From Sphingomonas cannabina (GTDB taxonomy: Bacteria > Pseudomonadota > Alphaproteobacteria > Sphingomonadales > Sphingomonadaceae): a DNA stretch of 64,000 bases. Of the stretch, positions 9,738 to 18,644 are shown in pieces. Within the stretch, counting starts at the first letter, position 1. Each line of letters opens with the position of its first letter. The translations under genes and the position numbers were made by a program. Location: NCBI RefSeq assembly GCF_021391395.1, contig NZ_CP090059.1:558001-622000 (forward strand), given 5' to 3'. Under the pieces are notes generated by a model that made no database searches, was not told the DNA's origin, and saw only the letters and a program-made list of their open reading frames with translations.

Positions 9738-10996
9738 GCCGCTGCCGCCTCCTCCACCCAGTCCTTCTTGAGGAACCGTGCGGCGACGAACGCCAGCACC
9801 GCCGCGATCAGATAGAAGCCACTCACCGCCACCGCCGAGTAGCGTAGCGCCTCGTCGCCGAAGATCGGCTTCATCGCGTCGCTCATCGCGCCGATCACGA
9901 AGGCGCCGGCGCCGAGCCCGATCAGGTTGTTGATCAGCAGGAAGCTCGCCGAGGCGGTCGCGCGCATGTGCGGCGGCACCAGGTGCTGGACCGCGGTGAC
10001 GATCGGCCCCAGCCACAGGATGTTGAGCGCGTTGGGGATCAGGAACAACAGCCACGCCAGCACCGGCGACGACGACCAGAAGCCGATCGCGAACATCGGC
10101 GCGGTGATCGCCCAGGCGACCGCCGGCAGCCGGGCATAGGCGCCGCGGTCGGCCTGCCCGAGCTTGTCGGCGAGCACGCCGCCGAGGAACACGCCGGTCG
10201 CGCCGCCGAGCAGCAGCAACGACCCGAAATAATAGGAGCGGGTGGCGAGATCGAAGTGGAAGCTACGCTCGAGGAACGACGGCACCCAGAAGGCGAGGCC
10301 ATAGCCTGCCAGGCTCGACATCGCCGCGCCGAAGGCCATCAGCCAGAAGCTCGGCTTGGCGGCGATGATCGGGAACACCTGCCACACCGACGGCTGCGGC
10401 CCGGTCGCGGCGACACGCGGCGGCTCCTTCACCACCAGCCGGAAGATCGGTGCGATCAGCAGGCCGGCGACGCCGACAGTGTAGAAGGCAACCCGCCAGT
10501 TGACGTGCGCGGCGATATAGGCGCCGAGCAGCACGCCCGCGGCGAGCCCCACCGGAATGCCGAGCGAATAGATCGCCATCGCGCGCGCGCGCCGCTCCGG
10601 CGGAAAATAGGCGGAGATCATCGCATAGCTGGGCGCGACGCCGCCCGCCTCGCCGACGCCGACGCCCAGGCGATAGAGGAACATCTGGGTGAAACCGGTC
10701 GCCGTGCCGCACAGCGCGGTGAAGCCGCTCCATACCGCAAGGCTGATCGTGATCACCCAGCTCCGGCTGGTGCGGTCGGCGACCAGCGCGAGCGGGATCG
10801 CCAGCGTCGAATAGAGCAATGCGAAGGCGGTGCCGCCGAGCAGGCCGAGCTGGGTGTCGGTGAGGCCGAGGTCTTTCTTGATCAGCCCGACCAGGATGCC
10901 GAGGATCTGCCGGTCGAGGAAGTTGAAGATATAGACCAGCAGCAGCATGGCCAGCACCAGCCGTGCGTAGCCGGGGCTCGTCGTCCGGTCGGCCAT
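9734..10996 (-). CDS. MFS transporter, Spinster-like
   Basis: This 420-residue carrier has about 12 membrane segments. Helix 1 contains YIFNFLDRQILGILV and the following loop KKDLGLTDTQLGLLGGTAF, the pattern of the Spinster-like MFS group common in sphingomonads. The start chosen is the ATG at 10996, preceded by GGGGAGGG; an extension to 11056 lacks a ribosome site. It lies 92 bases downstream of the TonB receptor gene on the same strand. A paired outer-membrane receptor and inner-membrane carrier suggest uptake of one compound, which cannot be identified from sequence. Confidence 0.86.
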   Translation of the reverse strand: MADRTTSPGYARLVLAMLLLVYIFNFLDRQILGILVGLIKKDLGLTDTQLGLLGGTAFALLYSTLAIPLALVADRTSRSWVITISLAVWSGFTALCGTATGFTQMFLYRLGVGVGEAGGVAPSYAMISAYFPPERRARAMAIYSLGIPVGLAAGVLLGAYIAAHVNWRVAFYTVGVAGLLIAPIFRLVVKEPPRVAATGPQPSVWQVFPIIAAKPSFWLMAFGAAMSSLAGYGLAFWVPSFLERSFHFDLATRSYYFGSLLLLGGATGVFLGGVLADKLGQADRGAYARLPAVAWAITAPMFAIGFWSSSPVLAWLLFLIPNALNILWLGPIVTAVQHLVPPHMRATASASFLLINNLIGLGAGAFVIGAMSDAMKPIFGDEALRYSAVAVSGFYLIAAVLAFVAARFLKKDWVEEAAAA

Positions 10997-11088
10997 TCCA
11001 TACCCTCCCCTCAAATCTTTGATCGGCATAGGACGAGGGCCGGGCGTCCGTGTCAACGGAAACCCGGCCCTGCCCCCTGTTGACCCGC

Positions 11089-13446
11089 TCAGAACTTGAT
11101 CGTGAAGCTGCCGAAGACCTGGCGCGGATTGCCGTAGAAGGCGGTGGCGATGCCATCCAGGCCCAGCGACGACTGGTAGTTGCCGGTCGGGCTGAGGATC
11201 GGCACGCCGGTCTCGGGATTGACGCGGATATATTGGTAGCCGCCGGTCTTGTATCGCTCATCGGTTAGGTTGCGGCCGTAGATGCCGATCGAATAGTTGC
11301 CCCAGGCATAGGTGATGCCGGCATCCCACAGCGTATAGCCCGGCTGGTCGAGGAACGGGCTCGCCGTCTCGAACTGATGGGTGAGGCTGCGGTAGGAGAC
11401 GGTGGTGTTCGCGGTCACCAGCCCCGGCCCCACCGGCAGGTTGAGCGTCGCGGTGCCGGAGGCGGTCCATTTGGGGGTGTTCTGGAAATAGCGGTAATCC
11501 GCGACGTCGGTACCAGTCGGGCCGATGAACTCCTTATACTTGGCGTCGATGTAGCCGAGCGTGCCGGCCAGGCTGAACGACGATCCCCCGCCCGCGAAGC
11601 CGCGCGCCAGCACGGCGTTGCCCTCGAACTCGACGCCCTTGATCGTCGCGCGCGCCGCATTGGTGGTGATGCCGCAGAAGCTGGGCGTGGTGCCGATGAA
11701 GCAGCCGACCGAGCCCGGCACCTGCACGTCGCTGTACTTGGAATAGAAGCCGTCGAGCGCCCAGGTCAGCCGCCGGTCGAACGCTGCGCCTTTCCAGCCG
11801 ATCTCGTAGCTCTTCACCGTCTCCGGATCGAAAGAGAGATAATCGTAGATTTCCTGATAGGTGGGGGCGGGCTGCGTCGGAGGCTTGGGGGCCGAGGTTC
11901 CCGATCCGCGCGGGTCGAAGCCGCCGCCCTTGAAGCCTTCCGAATAGGAGGCGTAGAGCATGTGATCCTCGGTCGGCTTGAAGCTGAACGAGGCGCGCGG
12001 GGTGAAGCGCGTGAACCGGGCGCGCCCACGGAAATCGGTCGCGACGGCGAGAACCGTGGGCGAGCCGCCGAAGAACCGGCTCGGACCGTTCAGCAGATTG
12101 GCCTTGTAGATGTGGCTCTGGCGCTCGTCCCAGGTGTAGCGGCCGCCGAGCGACAGGCTGATCTGCGGCGTGAAGTCATAGGTGAAATCGGCATAGACCG
12201 AGGAGGTCTCGGTCGCGACCTCGCCCGCGGTGAAGCCGTCGAGGCCCGGCAGGTTCGACACCGCGCCCGTGGTGAACAGCAGCACGTCGAACCGCGTCTC
12301 GGCCTTGGCGCCGAGATAGTAGAAGCCGACGATGCCGTTCAGCTTGTCGCTGTCGTAGAGCAGCTGGAATTCCTGGCTGGTCTGCTCGTTGCGGTAGACC
12401 GCGGGCACATCGACATCGGCCGCCGGATTCGAATCGAAGTCGATCGGCGTGTACGACCGGTCCTTGCGCCACGCGCTGATGCTGCGCAGCGTCAGCGTGT
12501 CGGTGAGCTTGGCGGTGGCGGACAGCGACAGACCGCCTGCCTCGATGTCCTGCTTCGGATTGGCGAGCCCGGCCATGGTATCATAGACGTCGTCGAGCAC
12601 CGGCAGGCCGGAGACGAGGCCGGGGATCAACCGGTGGCCGTTGCGGGGGGACGACTTGTCCTTGGTATAGTCGCCGGTCAGGCGGATGAAGAGCCGCTCG
12701 TCGGGCGTCTCGAACTCGATGGTGCCGCGGCCGGCCCAGATGTCCTTGTCGTAGTTGTCGATGCCGAGGTTGCGGTTGCGGCCGAAGCCGTCGCGGGTCA
12801 GCCGCGCGACCGATCCGCCGACCTTGAACATCGATCCGATCGGCGCCGATACGCTGATGATGCCGTCGAGCTGGTCGTAGCTGCCGTAGGTGCCCTTGAT
12901 CTTCACCTCGAGATCGTCGGGCAGGCGCCGCGTCACGTACTTGACCGCGCCGCCGATGGTGTTGCGGCCATAGAGCGTGCCCTGCGGTCCGCGCAGCACC
13001 TCGATCCGCTCGACGTCGTAGATGTCGAGCACCGCCGCCTGCGGGCGGTTCAGATAGACGTCGTCGAGGTAGATGCCGACGCCCGATTCGAACCCCGGCA
13101 CAGGATCCTGCTGGCCGACGCCGCGGATGAAGGCCGATAGCGTCGAATTGGTGCCGCGCGCCACCTTGAGCGTGGTGTTGGGGACGGTGTTCTGGAGGTC
13201 GGTGATGTCGATCGCGCCCGATTTGGCGAGCTTGTCGGCAGTGAAGGCGGTGACCGCGACCGGCACGTCGAGCAACGATTCCTCGCGGCGGCGGGCGGTG
13301 ACGACGATGTCCGCGTCGCTGGCGGGTTCGGCGGCCTGCTCGTCCGCGACCGAAGGCGCTTCCTGCGCCCACGCCGGTGCGGCGGCGAGCGCGGCGAGGC
13401 TCGTGCCGAACAGGACAAGCGTGCGGACGGACGGCGTGCGGATCAT
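11089..13446 (-). CDS. TonB-dependent outer-membrane receptor
   Basis: This 785-residue protein has a signal peptide (cleavage near PAWAQEA, about residue 27), a TonB-box-like DIVVTARRREES, a plug domain with NTVPNTTLKVARGTNS and VEVLRGPQGTLYGRNTIGGA-type sequence, and a 22-strand-type barrel ending in GSFTIKF with a terminal Phe. It imports a substrate across the outer membrane using TonB energy. The start is the ATG at 13446, with GGGAGGGG just upstream; a long N-terminal extension to 14667 runs through the TetR gene and is rejected. It is divergent from tetR. Confidence 0.95.
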   Translation of the reverse strand: MIRTPSVRTLVLFGTSLAALAAAPAWAQEAPSVADEQAAEPASDADIVVTARRREESLLDVPVAVTAFTADKLAKSGAIDITDLQNTVPNTTLKVARGTNSTLSAFIRGVGQQDPVPGFESGVGIYLDDVYLNRPQAAVLDIYDVERIEVLRGPQGTLYGRNTIGGAVKYVTRRLPDDLEVKIKGTYGSYDQLDGIISVSAPIGSMFKVGGSVARLTRDGFGRNRNLGIDNYDKDIWAGRGTIEFETPDERLFIRLTGDYTKDKSSPRNGHRLIPGLVSGLPVLDDVYDTMAGLANPKQDIEAGGLSLSATAKLTDTLTLRSISAWRKDRSYTPIDFDSNPAADVDVPAVYRNEQTSQEFQLLYDSDKLNGIVGFYYLGAKAETRFDVLLFTTGAVSNLPGLDGFTAGEVATETSSVYADFTYDFTPQISLSLGGRYTWDERQSHIYKANLLNGPSRFFGGSPTVLAVATDFRGRARFTRFTPRASFSFKPTEDHMLYASYSEGFKGGGFDPRGSGTSAPKPPTQPAPTYQEIYDYLSFDPETVKSYEIGWKGAAFDRRLTWALDGFYSKYSDVQVPGSVGCFIGTTPSFCGITTNAARATIKGVEFEGNAVLARGFAGGGSSFSLAGTLGYIDAKYKEFIGPTGTDVADYRYFQNTPKWTASGTATLNLPVGPGLVTANTTVSYRSLTHQFETASPFLDQPGYTLWDAGITYAWGNYSIGIYGRNLTDERYKTGGYQYIRVNPETGVPILSPTGNYQSSLGLDGIATAFYGNPRQVFGSFTIKF

Positions 13447-13513
13447 GCGAAACCCCTCCCTGGAGGCACCCCGTTCGTCGACGGGTTGTGCCGGTGCGTT
13501 TTCCGCTTTACTG

Positions 13514-13537
13514 AAAGTTGAACCAAGTTTCAACTTT
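13514..13537. promoter_or_regulatory. palindromic operator between TonB receptor and TetR genes
   Basis: AAAGTTGAA (13514-13522) and TTCAACTTT (13529-13537) form a perfect inverted repeat with a 6-base spacer. It lies 33 bases from the TetR start and 68 bases from the receptor start, in the only gap between these divergent genes. The size and symmetry fit a TetR-family operator, probably controlling both directions. Binding is inferred from layout. Confidence 0.7.
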
Positions 13538-13569
13538 GGAAATTCGGGCGAGGATGGGATGATGGGCCG

Positions 13570-14205
13570 GTGACAAGGGACAGCGTACCCGCGGCGGCAC
13601 GGCCGATCGACGCGACCAGCGCGGACAAGGCGCCGCGCACCGAGCGCGGGCGGCGGACGCTGAACGCGATCCTCGACGCCGCCGCCGCCGAGTTCGGCGA
13701 GAAGGGCTTCCATGAGGCGTCGATCAGTGGGATCACGCGCCGCGCCGGCGTCGCGCTCGGCAGCTTCTACACCTATTTCGATTCGAAGGACGAAGTGTTC
13801 CGCGCGCTGGTGCGGCACATGTCGAACCAGGTGCGCGACCATGTCGCCCCCGGCATCCGCGCCGCCAAGGACGGTATCGCCGCCGAGCGTGCAGGCCTCG
13901 CCCAGTTCATCGCCTTCGTGCGCGAGCACAAGGAGATCTACCGCATCATCGACGAGGCCGAGTTCGTCGATCCGGAAAGCTTCCGGGCGCATTACGCGAC
14001 TACCGCCGAGCGCATCCGCCAGCGGCTCGAGGCGGCGGTGGCGCGGGGCGAGCTCCGCCCCGGCGTGGGAGAGGTTCATGCCTGGGCGGTGATGGGGATG
14101 AACGTGTTCCTCGGCCTGCGCTACGGCGTGTGGGCGGAGGATGTGGCGCCCGACGAGCTCGCGGACACGGTGGCCGAGATGCTGGCGCGCGGGATTGGAG
14201 CTTAG
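13570..14205 (+). CDS. TetR/AcrR family transcriptional regulator
   Basis: This 211-residue protein starts at GTG 13570. The N-terminal DNA-binding domain is clear: RRTLNAILDAAAAEFGEKGF, HEASISGITRRAGVALGSFYTYFDSKDEVF, with the helix-turn-helix at about residues 52-75. The C-terminal ligand-binding domain has no recognisable specificity. It is divergent from the TonB receptor and likely represses the receptor-MFS unit through the 24-base palindrome at 13514-13537. Confidence 0.92.
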   Translation: MTRDSVPAAARPIDATSADKAPRTERGRRTLNAILDAAAAEFGEKGFHEASISGITRRAGVALGSFYTYFDSKDEVFRALVRHMSNQVRDHVAPGIRAAKDGIAAERAGLAQFIAFVREHKEIYRIIDEAEFVDPESFRAHYATTAERIRQRLEAAVARGELRPGVGEVHAWAVMGMNVFLGLRYGVWAEDVAPDELADTVAEMLARGIGA

Positions 14206-14219
14206 CGGTCCAACGCTCA

Positions 14220-14327
14220 CCGTCACCCCGGCGAAGGCCGGGGTCCACCAAGCAGCAGCGACCGCCGCTTGAGATTCTTGCTCAGTGCTTGCCGCACGGT
14301 GGATCCCGGCCTTTGCCGGGGTGACGG
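14220..14327. repeat. paired palindromic repeat, CGTCACCCCGG family
   Basis: Two 30-base arms (14220-14249 and 14298-14327) are inverted copies with 28 of 30 positions matching. Each arm is itself a hairpin (CCCCGGC-GAAG-GCCGGGG in the left arm). The element fills the gap between the convergent TetR and SDR genes and ends 6 bases from the SDR stop. Related copies are at 56741-56822 and 59442-59548. Confidence 0.88.
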
Positions 14328-14333
14328 GGGAAA

Positions 14334-15113
14334 TTATGCAATCGTCGGCAGGATCCCGCCTTCCACCCGGATCGCCGCGCCGTTGGTGGCGGCGGCAAGC
14401 GGGCTGGCGAGGAAGGCGACCGTCGCCGCGACCTCCTGCGGCTCGATCATGCGCCGGATCAGCGAGGTCGGCCGCTTCTTCTCCAGGAACTCGCGCTCGA
14501 TCTCTTCGGCCGGCGCGTCGGGATTGCTCGCGCCGCTGCGCAGGAAATCGACGATCCCGGCCGAGCGCGTCGGTCCCGGCATCACGGTATTGACGGTCAC
14601 GCCGGTGCCGCGCGTGGTCTCGGCGAGGCCGCGCGAGATGGTGAGCTGCGCGGTCTTGGTCATGCAATAGTGGATCATGTCCGGCGGCACCATCAGCGCG
14701 CCTTCGCTGGAAATGAAAATGATGCGGCCCCAGTTCCCGGCCTTCATTGCCGGCAGGTAATGGCGCGAAAGGCGCACGCCGCTCATCACGTTCACCTCGA
14801 AGAGGCGGAACCAGTCGGCGTCGTCGATCTCGCCGAAGTCCCTGGGCTCGTAGATGCCGAGATTGTTGACCAGGATGTCGGCTGCCGGGACCGCGGCGAT
14901 CAGCGCCGCCGCACCCTCGGCCGTGGCGGGATCGGCGAGCACGGCGCGGACGTTCCCGCCGATGTCGGCTGCGGCATCATCCAGCTTCTCCTGCGATCGG
15001 CCGCAGATGACGACGTTCGCGCCCTCGGCGGCGAGGCGCCGGGCGATCTCCAGCCCGATCCCTGCGGTCGAGCCGGTGACGAGCGCGGTCTTGCCGTGAA
15101 GTTCAAGGTCCAT
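14334..15113 (-). CDS. SDR family oxidoreductase
   Basis: This 259-residue classical short-chain dehydrogenase has the cofactor motif GSTAGIG near residue 12, a variant VNNLGIYEP stretch in place of NNAG, a serine in FISSEGA, and the YxxxK pair as YCMTK with catalytic Tyr and Lys. It ends with a typical NGAAIRVEGG C-terminus. It probably uses NADP(H) or NAD(H) on an alcohol or ketone. It lies 17 bases downstream of an MFS gene on the same strand, so the two likely form an operon. Confidence 0.92.
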   Translation of the reverse strand: MDLELHGKTALVTGSTAGIGLEIARRLAAEGANVVICGRSQEKLDDAAADIGGNVRAVLADPATAEGAAALIAAVPAADILVNNLGIYEPRDFGEIDDADWFRLFEVNVMSGVRLSRHYLPAMKAGNWGRIIFISSEGALMVPPDMIHYCMTKTAQLTISRGLAETTRGTGVTVNTVMPGPTRSAGIVDFLRSGASNPDAPAEEIEREFLEKKRPTSLIRRMIEPQEVAATVAFLASPLAAATNGAAIRVEGGILPTIA

Positions 15114-15130
15114 GGGTCGGTTCCTTCGGT

Positions 15131-16327
15131 TCAGAGGGAGGGCCGCGAGGCGCGGCTGGCGAGGACGAGCAGCAGCCCGGCGCCGGCGATCAGCGCGCCG
15201 GCGATCGGCACCGCCGCATAGCCGAGCCCGAGCGTGATCGCCGCAGCGCCCGCGCCGGCGCCCAGCGCATTGCCGAGGTTGAACGCGCCGATGTTGACCG
15301 AGGAGGCGAGCCCCGGCGCTTCCGCGGCGGCTTGCATCACCCGCATCTGCAGCGGCGGCACGACCGCAAAGGTAGCGGCGCCAAAGATGACGAGCGCTAC
15401 GCCCGCGCCAGCCTCGCTCTTCGCGAGCAGCGGGAAGGCGAGCATGATCAGCACGATCACCGACAGGAACGCGATCAGGCTGCCGTCGAGCGACTTGTCG
15501 GCAAGCTTGCCGCCGGCGACGTTGCCGATGGTGAAGCCGACGCCGATCAGCACCAGCATCGCCGTGACGAATCCCGTGCTCGCGCCGGTGACATGCGCCA
15601 GCACCGGCGCGACATAGGTGTAGAGCGTGAACATCGCGCCGGCGCCGAGCACCGTGGTGAGGAGCGCCAGCAGCACCGCGGGCCGACCGAGCACCGTCAG
15701 CTCCCGCCGGATATCCGGCATGGCGCCGCGGTCGCCCCGCGGCAGCGCGAGCGCGACGGCGATCATCGTCAGCACGCCCAGCCCGGCGGCGCCGGCGAAG
15801 GCCGCACGCCAGCCGATCTGCTGCCCGACCCAGGTCGCCGCGGGCACGCCGCCGACATTGGCGATGGTGAGTCCCAGGAACATGGTCGCGACCGCGCTCG
15901 CGCGCTTCTCCGCCGGCACCACGCTCGCGGCGACCAGCGAGCCGAGGCCGAAGAAGGCACCATGCGCCATGCTGGTCACCACCCGGGCGACCATCAGCGA
16001 GGCATAGCCGGGCGCGACCGCCGACAGCAGGTTGCCGACGGTGAACACCGCCATCAGCACGATCAGCGCGGTCTTGCGGGGGAGCCGGCCGAGCCCGAGC
16101 GTCATCAACGGCGCGCCGGCCATCACGCCCAGCGCATAGGCACTGACCAGCATCCCTGTGGCGGGGATCGAGGCATGGACGCCCTCGGCGATCACCGGCA
16201 GCAGCCCCATCGGCGAGAATTCGGTGGTGCCGATACCGAAGGCGCCGATCGCGAGCGCGAGCAGCGGCCAGGCGGAATTCGTCTCGCTCTTTCGGGCGAA
16301 GGTGGCGGGATTGGCGCAGGCTTCCAT
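15131..16327 (-). CDS. MFS transporter, AraJ-like
   Basis: This 398-residue protein has about 12 membrane helices. Helix 1 carries GAFGIGTTEFSPMGLLPVIA, the AraJ-type signature, and the loop 2-3 motif GLGRLPRKTALI follows. The start is ATG 16327 with AGGAT upstream. It precedes the SDR gene and is divergent from a LysR regulator, the usual layout for an inducible exporter or uptake unit. The substrate is unknown. Confidence 0.87.
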   Translation of the reverse strand: MEACANPATFARKSETNSAWPLLALAIGAFGIGTTEFSPMGLLPVIAEGVHASIPATGMLVSAYALGVMAGAPLMTLGLGRLPRKTALIVLMAVFTVGNLLSAVAPGYASLMVARVVTSMAHGAFFGLGSLVAASVVPAEKRASAVATMFLGLTIANVGGVPAATWVGQQIGWRAAFAGAAGLGVLTMIAVALALPRGDRGAMPDIRRELTVLGRPAVLLALLTTVLGAGAMFTLYTYVAPVLAHVTGASTGFVTAMLVLIGVGFTIGNVAGGKLADKSLDGSLIAFLSVIVLIMLAFPLLAKSEAGAGVALVIFGAATFAVVPPLQMRVMQAAAEAPGLASSVNIGAFNLGNALGAGAGAAAITLGLGYAAVPIAGALIAGAGLLLVLASRASRPSL

Positions 16328-16461
16328 CGTCAGCGATCCTGCCGGGCGGTGAAGCGGGGATGGTTGGCGGATGTCCGCATGATTGAACCCTTTTCCGTGA
16401 TGGCGTGTTGCGGCGCGGAAGATGGGTTGCCCGGCGCGGCTTGATTATCCCCTCCCGAACC

Positions 16462-16477
16462 ACTTCATTGATGAAGT
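16462..16477. promoter_or_regulatory. candidate LysR-type operator
   Basis: ACTTCAT-TG-ATGAAGT is a perfect 7-base inverted repeat and contains the T-N11-A pattern of LysR boxes. It lies 26 bases upstream of the LysR start and 134 bases from the divergent MFS start. Autoregulation plus control of the MFS-SDR unit is the likely role. Confidence 0.62.
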
Positions 16478-16503
16478 AATTTCACAGATAGGACCGTCCG
16501 GAC

Positions 16504-17400
16504 ATGGATAACCGCGCCGGAGAGATGCAGGTGTTCGTACGCGTGGTCGAAGCGGGCAGCTTCTCCGAAGCGGCGAGGCTGCTCCGTATGACACCCTCGA
16601 CGGTGAGCAAGTTGGTCGCGCGCATAGAGCGGCGATTGTGCGTGCGGCTGCTCGAACGCTCGACGCGGCACTTGTCGCTTACCGCCGAAGGGCATGTCTA
16701 TTACGAGCGCAGCCTGGCGCTGCTCGCCGAGCTCGACGACATCGACCGCGGCGTGATGCAGGGCGCGGCTGCCACCGGCGGCACGGTGCGCGTCACCACC
16801 ACCGTCACCTTCGGCGTGCACGCGCTGGAACCGATCCTGCCGGAATTCTGGCGCGCCTATCCCAACATCGTCGTCGACCTGTCGCTCTCCGACGAGATCG
16901 TCGACCTCTATTTCGACCGCACCGACGTCGCCTTTCGCACCGGCACGCTGCAGGATTCGCGGATGACCGCGCGGCGGATCGGCGTCTCGCATCGAAAGAT
17001 CGTCGGCTCGCCGGCCTATTTCGAGCGCCACGGCATCCCGGCCACGGTCGACGATCTCGCGCGGCACAACTGCCTAGGCTTCAATTTCCGTCGGCTGGCG
17101 CCGGTCTGGCCGATCAAGGAAAGCGGACGCATCGTCGACCGCAACGTGCGCGGGTCGCTGCTCGCCAACAATGGCGAGACGCTGCACCGCATGGCGCTTG
17201 CCGGGGTCGGGCTAGCCCGGCTGGCAGATTATCACGTCCGCGACGACATCGCTGCCGGCCGGCTGGCCGAGGTGCTGTCCGGCGAGAGCGACGAGGAGCC
17301 GCTGCACGCGCTGTTCCTCGGCGGAATGCGGATGCCGCAGCGGGTGCGTGCCTTCCTCGACTTCACCGTGCCGCGGCTGCAGGCATTCGTGGCGGGATAG
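16504..17400 (+). CDS. LysR family transcriptional regulator
   Basis: This 298-residue protein has an N-terminal winged helix-turn-helix (FVRVVEAGSFSEAARLLRMT, PSTVSKLVARIERRL, ending in LLERSTRHLSLTAEG) and a periplasmic-binding-protein-like effector domain from about residue 90. It resembles the group often found next to SDR/MFS pairs. It is divergent from the MFS-SDR operon, and a perfect 16-base palindrome lies just upstream of its start. Confidence 0.93.
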   Translation: MDNRAGEMQVFVRVVEAGSFSEAARLLRMTPSTVSKLVARIERRLCVRLLERSTRHLSLTAEGHVYYERSLALLAELDDIDRGVMQGAAATGGTVRVTTTVTFGVHALEPILPEFWRAYPNIVVDLSLSDEIVDLYFDRTDVAFRTGTLQDSRMTARRIGVSHRKIVGSPAYFERHGIPATVDDLARHNCLGFNFRRLAPVWPIKESGRIVDRNVRGSLLANNGETLHRMALAGVGLARLADYHVRDDIAAGRLAEVLSGESDEEPLHALFLGGMRMPQRVRAFLDFTVPRLQAFVAG

Positions 17401-17419
17401 CTGGAACGGCTACCCTATT

Positions 17420-17502
17420 CCGTTCGTGCTGAGCTTGTCGAAGCACCGTTCTTCTCTCGCTTCGGAAAAAGGGCGGCCCTTCGGCAGGCTCAGGGCGAAC
17501 GG
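17420..17502. repeat. paired palindrome, GCTGAGCTTGTCGAAG family
   Basis: Arms at 17420-17443 and 17479-17502 are inverted with 20 of 24 positions matching, around the core GAGCTTGTCGAAG. It sits between the convergent LysR and YceD genes and ends 6 bases from the YceD stop codon. A better conserved copy is at 22118-22206, inside the start of pbpC. Confidence 0.85.
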
Positions 17503-17508
17503 AGCTGG

Positions 17509-18033
17509 TTATTTCTTGAGCTTGTCCTTGAGCGCCGCCAACCCGCCGAAAGGACCAGCCTCGCCTTCGCTCAGCACGCCCGCTTCCTTGAGCGCCGCCG
17601 CGGCATTGGGGCCGCGCGGGAAGGGATCGAGCGACAGCAGCAGCGTCTCCGCCGCCGCCTCGCCGAGATCGATCGCGCCGCCGGTGTAGAAGACGGTATC
17701 GCATTCGTCGGCGTCGAGCTCGACCTCGTCGGTGGGCGCGTCGGGCTCGGGCAGGAAGCGCAGTGCGAAATCCTCCTCCAGCGTCGTCGGTAGCGGCTCG
17801 TCGGTGACGACGCAGGCCTGCGTCACCGCCGCCGACAGATGTCCGCGCGCGACGATGCCAGTGGCATCGCGCCGCAGGGTGAAACGGGCTTCCAGCCGAT
17901 CGATCGCAATGCAACCGAAGCGCTTCGCCAGCGCCGCGCGCTCGCCCTCGTCGGCGGTGACGGTGACGTTCGATTCGCCCGCGCCGATCGCATCCAGCCG
18001 ATGCGGCCGCGAGAATTCGGGTGCGGCGGTCAT
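17509..18033 (-). CDS. YceD/DUF177 family protein
   Basis: This 174-residue acidic protein has the DUF177 core: RCDATG-like ARGHLSAAVTQACVVTDEPLPT, then an acidic stretch with DADECDTVFYTGGAIDLGEAAAETLLLSLDPFPRGP. E. coli YceD is encoded upstream of rpmF and is linked to 23S rRNA levels. Here no rpmF follows; a repeat lies directly downstream. Its ATG overlaps the stop of the upstream chaperone gene (ATGA), so the pair is coupled. Confidence 0.88.
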   Translation of the reverse strand: MTAAPEFSRPHRLDAIGAGESNVTVTADEGERAALAKRFGCIAIDRLEARFTLRRDATGIVARGHLSAAVTQACVVTDEPLPTTLEEDFALRFLPEPDAPTDEVELDADECDTVFYTGGAIDLGEAAAETLLLSLDPFPRGPNAAAALKEAGVLSEGEAGPFGGLAALKDKLKK

Positions 18034-18536
18034 GGCAGCCTCCCTTCGATCAGCGTCTCGGCCGGCGTCGCCGCCAGCGCACGGTGAAGGGCGAGCAGGC
18101 CTTCGCGCACATGCGCCAGCGGTTCCGGCGCGGGCGGGTGGTCTCGGTAGAGATTGCGGATGAGCGCACGGTCGATCGAGCCCGCCGCCAGCCCCTCGCG
18201 ATAGGCGCCGAGCCGGCCGCCCAACATGCTCATCATCCTGCCGACGTGCTTGCCGACCAGGACGTCTCCGATCCCGATCTCGCGCAGCTGCGGGTCCATG
18301 TCGTCGACGAACCGCTCGGCGAGTGCGACGCCGACGGCTTCGGTGCCCGGTTCCGCCTCCAGCCGCAGCAGCACCAGCGAGAGCAGCGCGGCGATCATGT
18401 CGAATCGGCCGTCGATCGTGTCGGCGACCTTGCCTTCAGCATACCAGTGCGGCTCACGCGCGCGGGCCACCACCGCCCGGTAGAGCGTGACCGCTTCCTC
18501 CTCCCTGCGGCCGAACAGCCGATCGATCCAACCCAC
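18030..18536 (-). CDS. ubiquinol-cytochrome c chaperone (CBP3-like)
   Basis: This is about 168 residues, with the start placed at GTG 18536 (MGWIDRLFGRREEEAV) behind AAGGA; longer forms run into bamE. The domain is the CBP3/UQCC1 type: LYRAVVARAREPHWYAEGKV, DTIDGRFDMIAALLSLVLLR, and FVDDMDPQLREIGIGDVLVG, all typical of the family. It is expected to assist cytochrome b or bc1 assembly. It is coupled to YceD downstream, a pairing common in alphaproteobacteria. The start is less certain than the family. Confidence 0.88.
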   Translation of the reverse strand: MGWIDRLFGRREEEAVTLYRAVVARAREPHWYAEGKVADTIDGRFDMIAALLSLVLLRLEAEPGTEAVGVALAERFVDDMDPQLREIGIGDVLVGKHVGRMMSMLGGRLGAYREGLAAGSIDRALIRNLYRDHPPAPEPLAHVREGLLALHRALAATPAETLIEGRLP

Positions 18537-18644
18537 CTTGTCAACGTCCTTGAAAAGCCGCGGCTTGTTCGCCGCATCGTCACCGCATATTGAGGCGGAC
18601 GGCGAGGGATGCAAATCCGCGCCCGTATCGTCCGGAGAGTTTCC

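Noticed and set aside
13447..14667. A long N-terminal extension of the TonB receptor
   Set aside because: It runs through the TetR gene and the repeat on the other strand, while a signal peptide and ribosome site mark the start at 13446.
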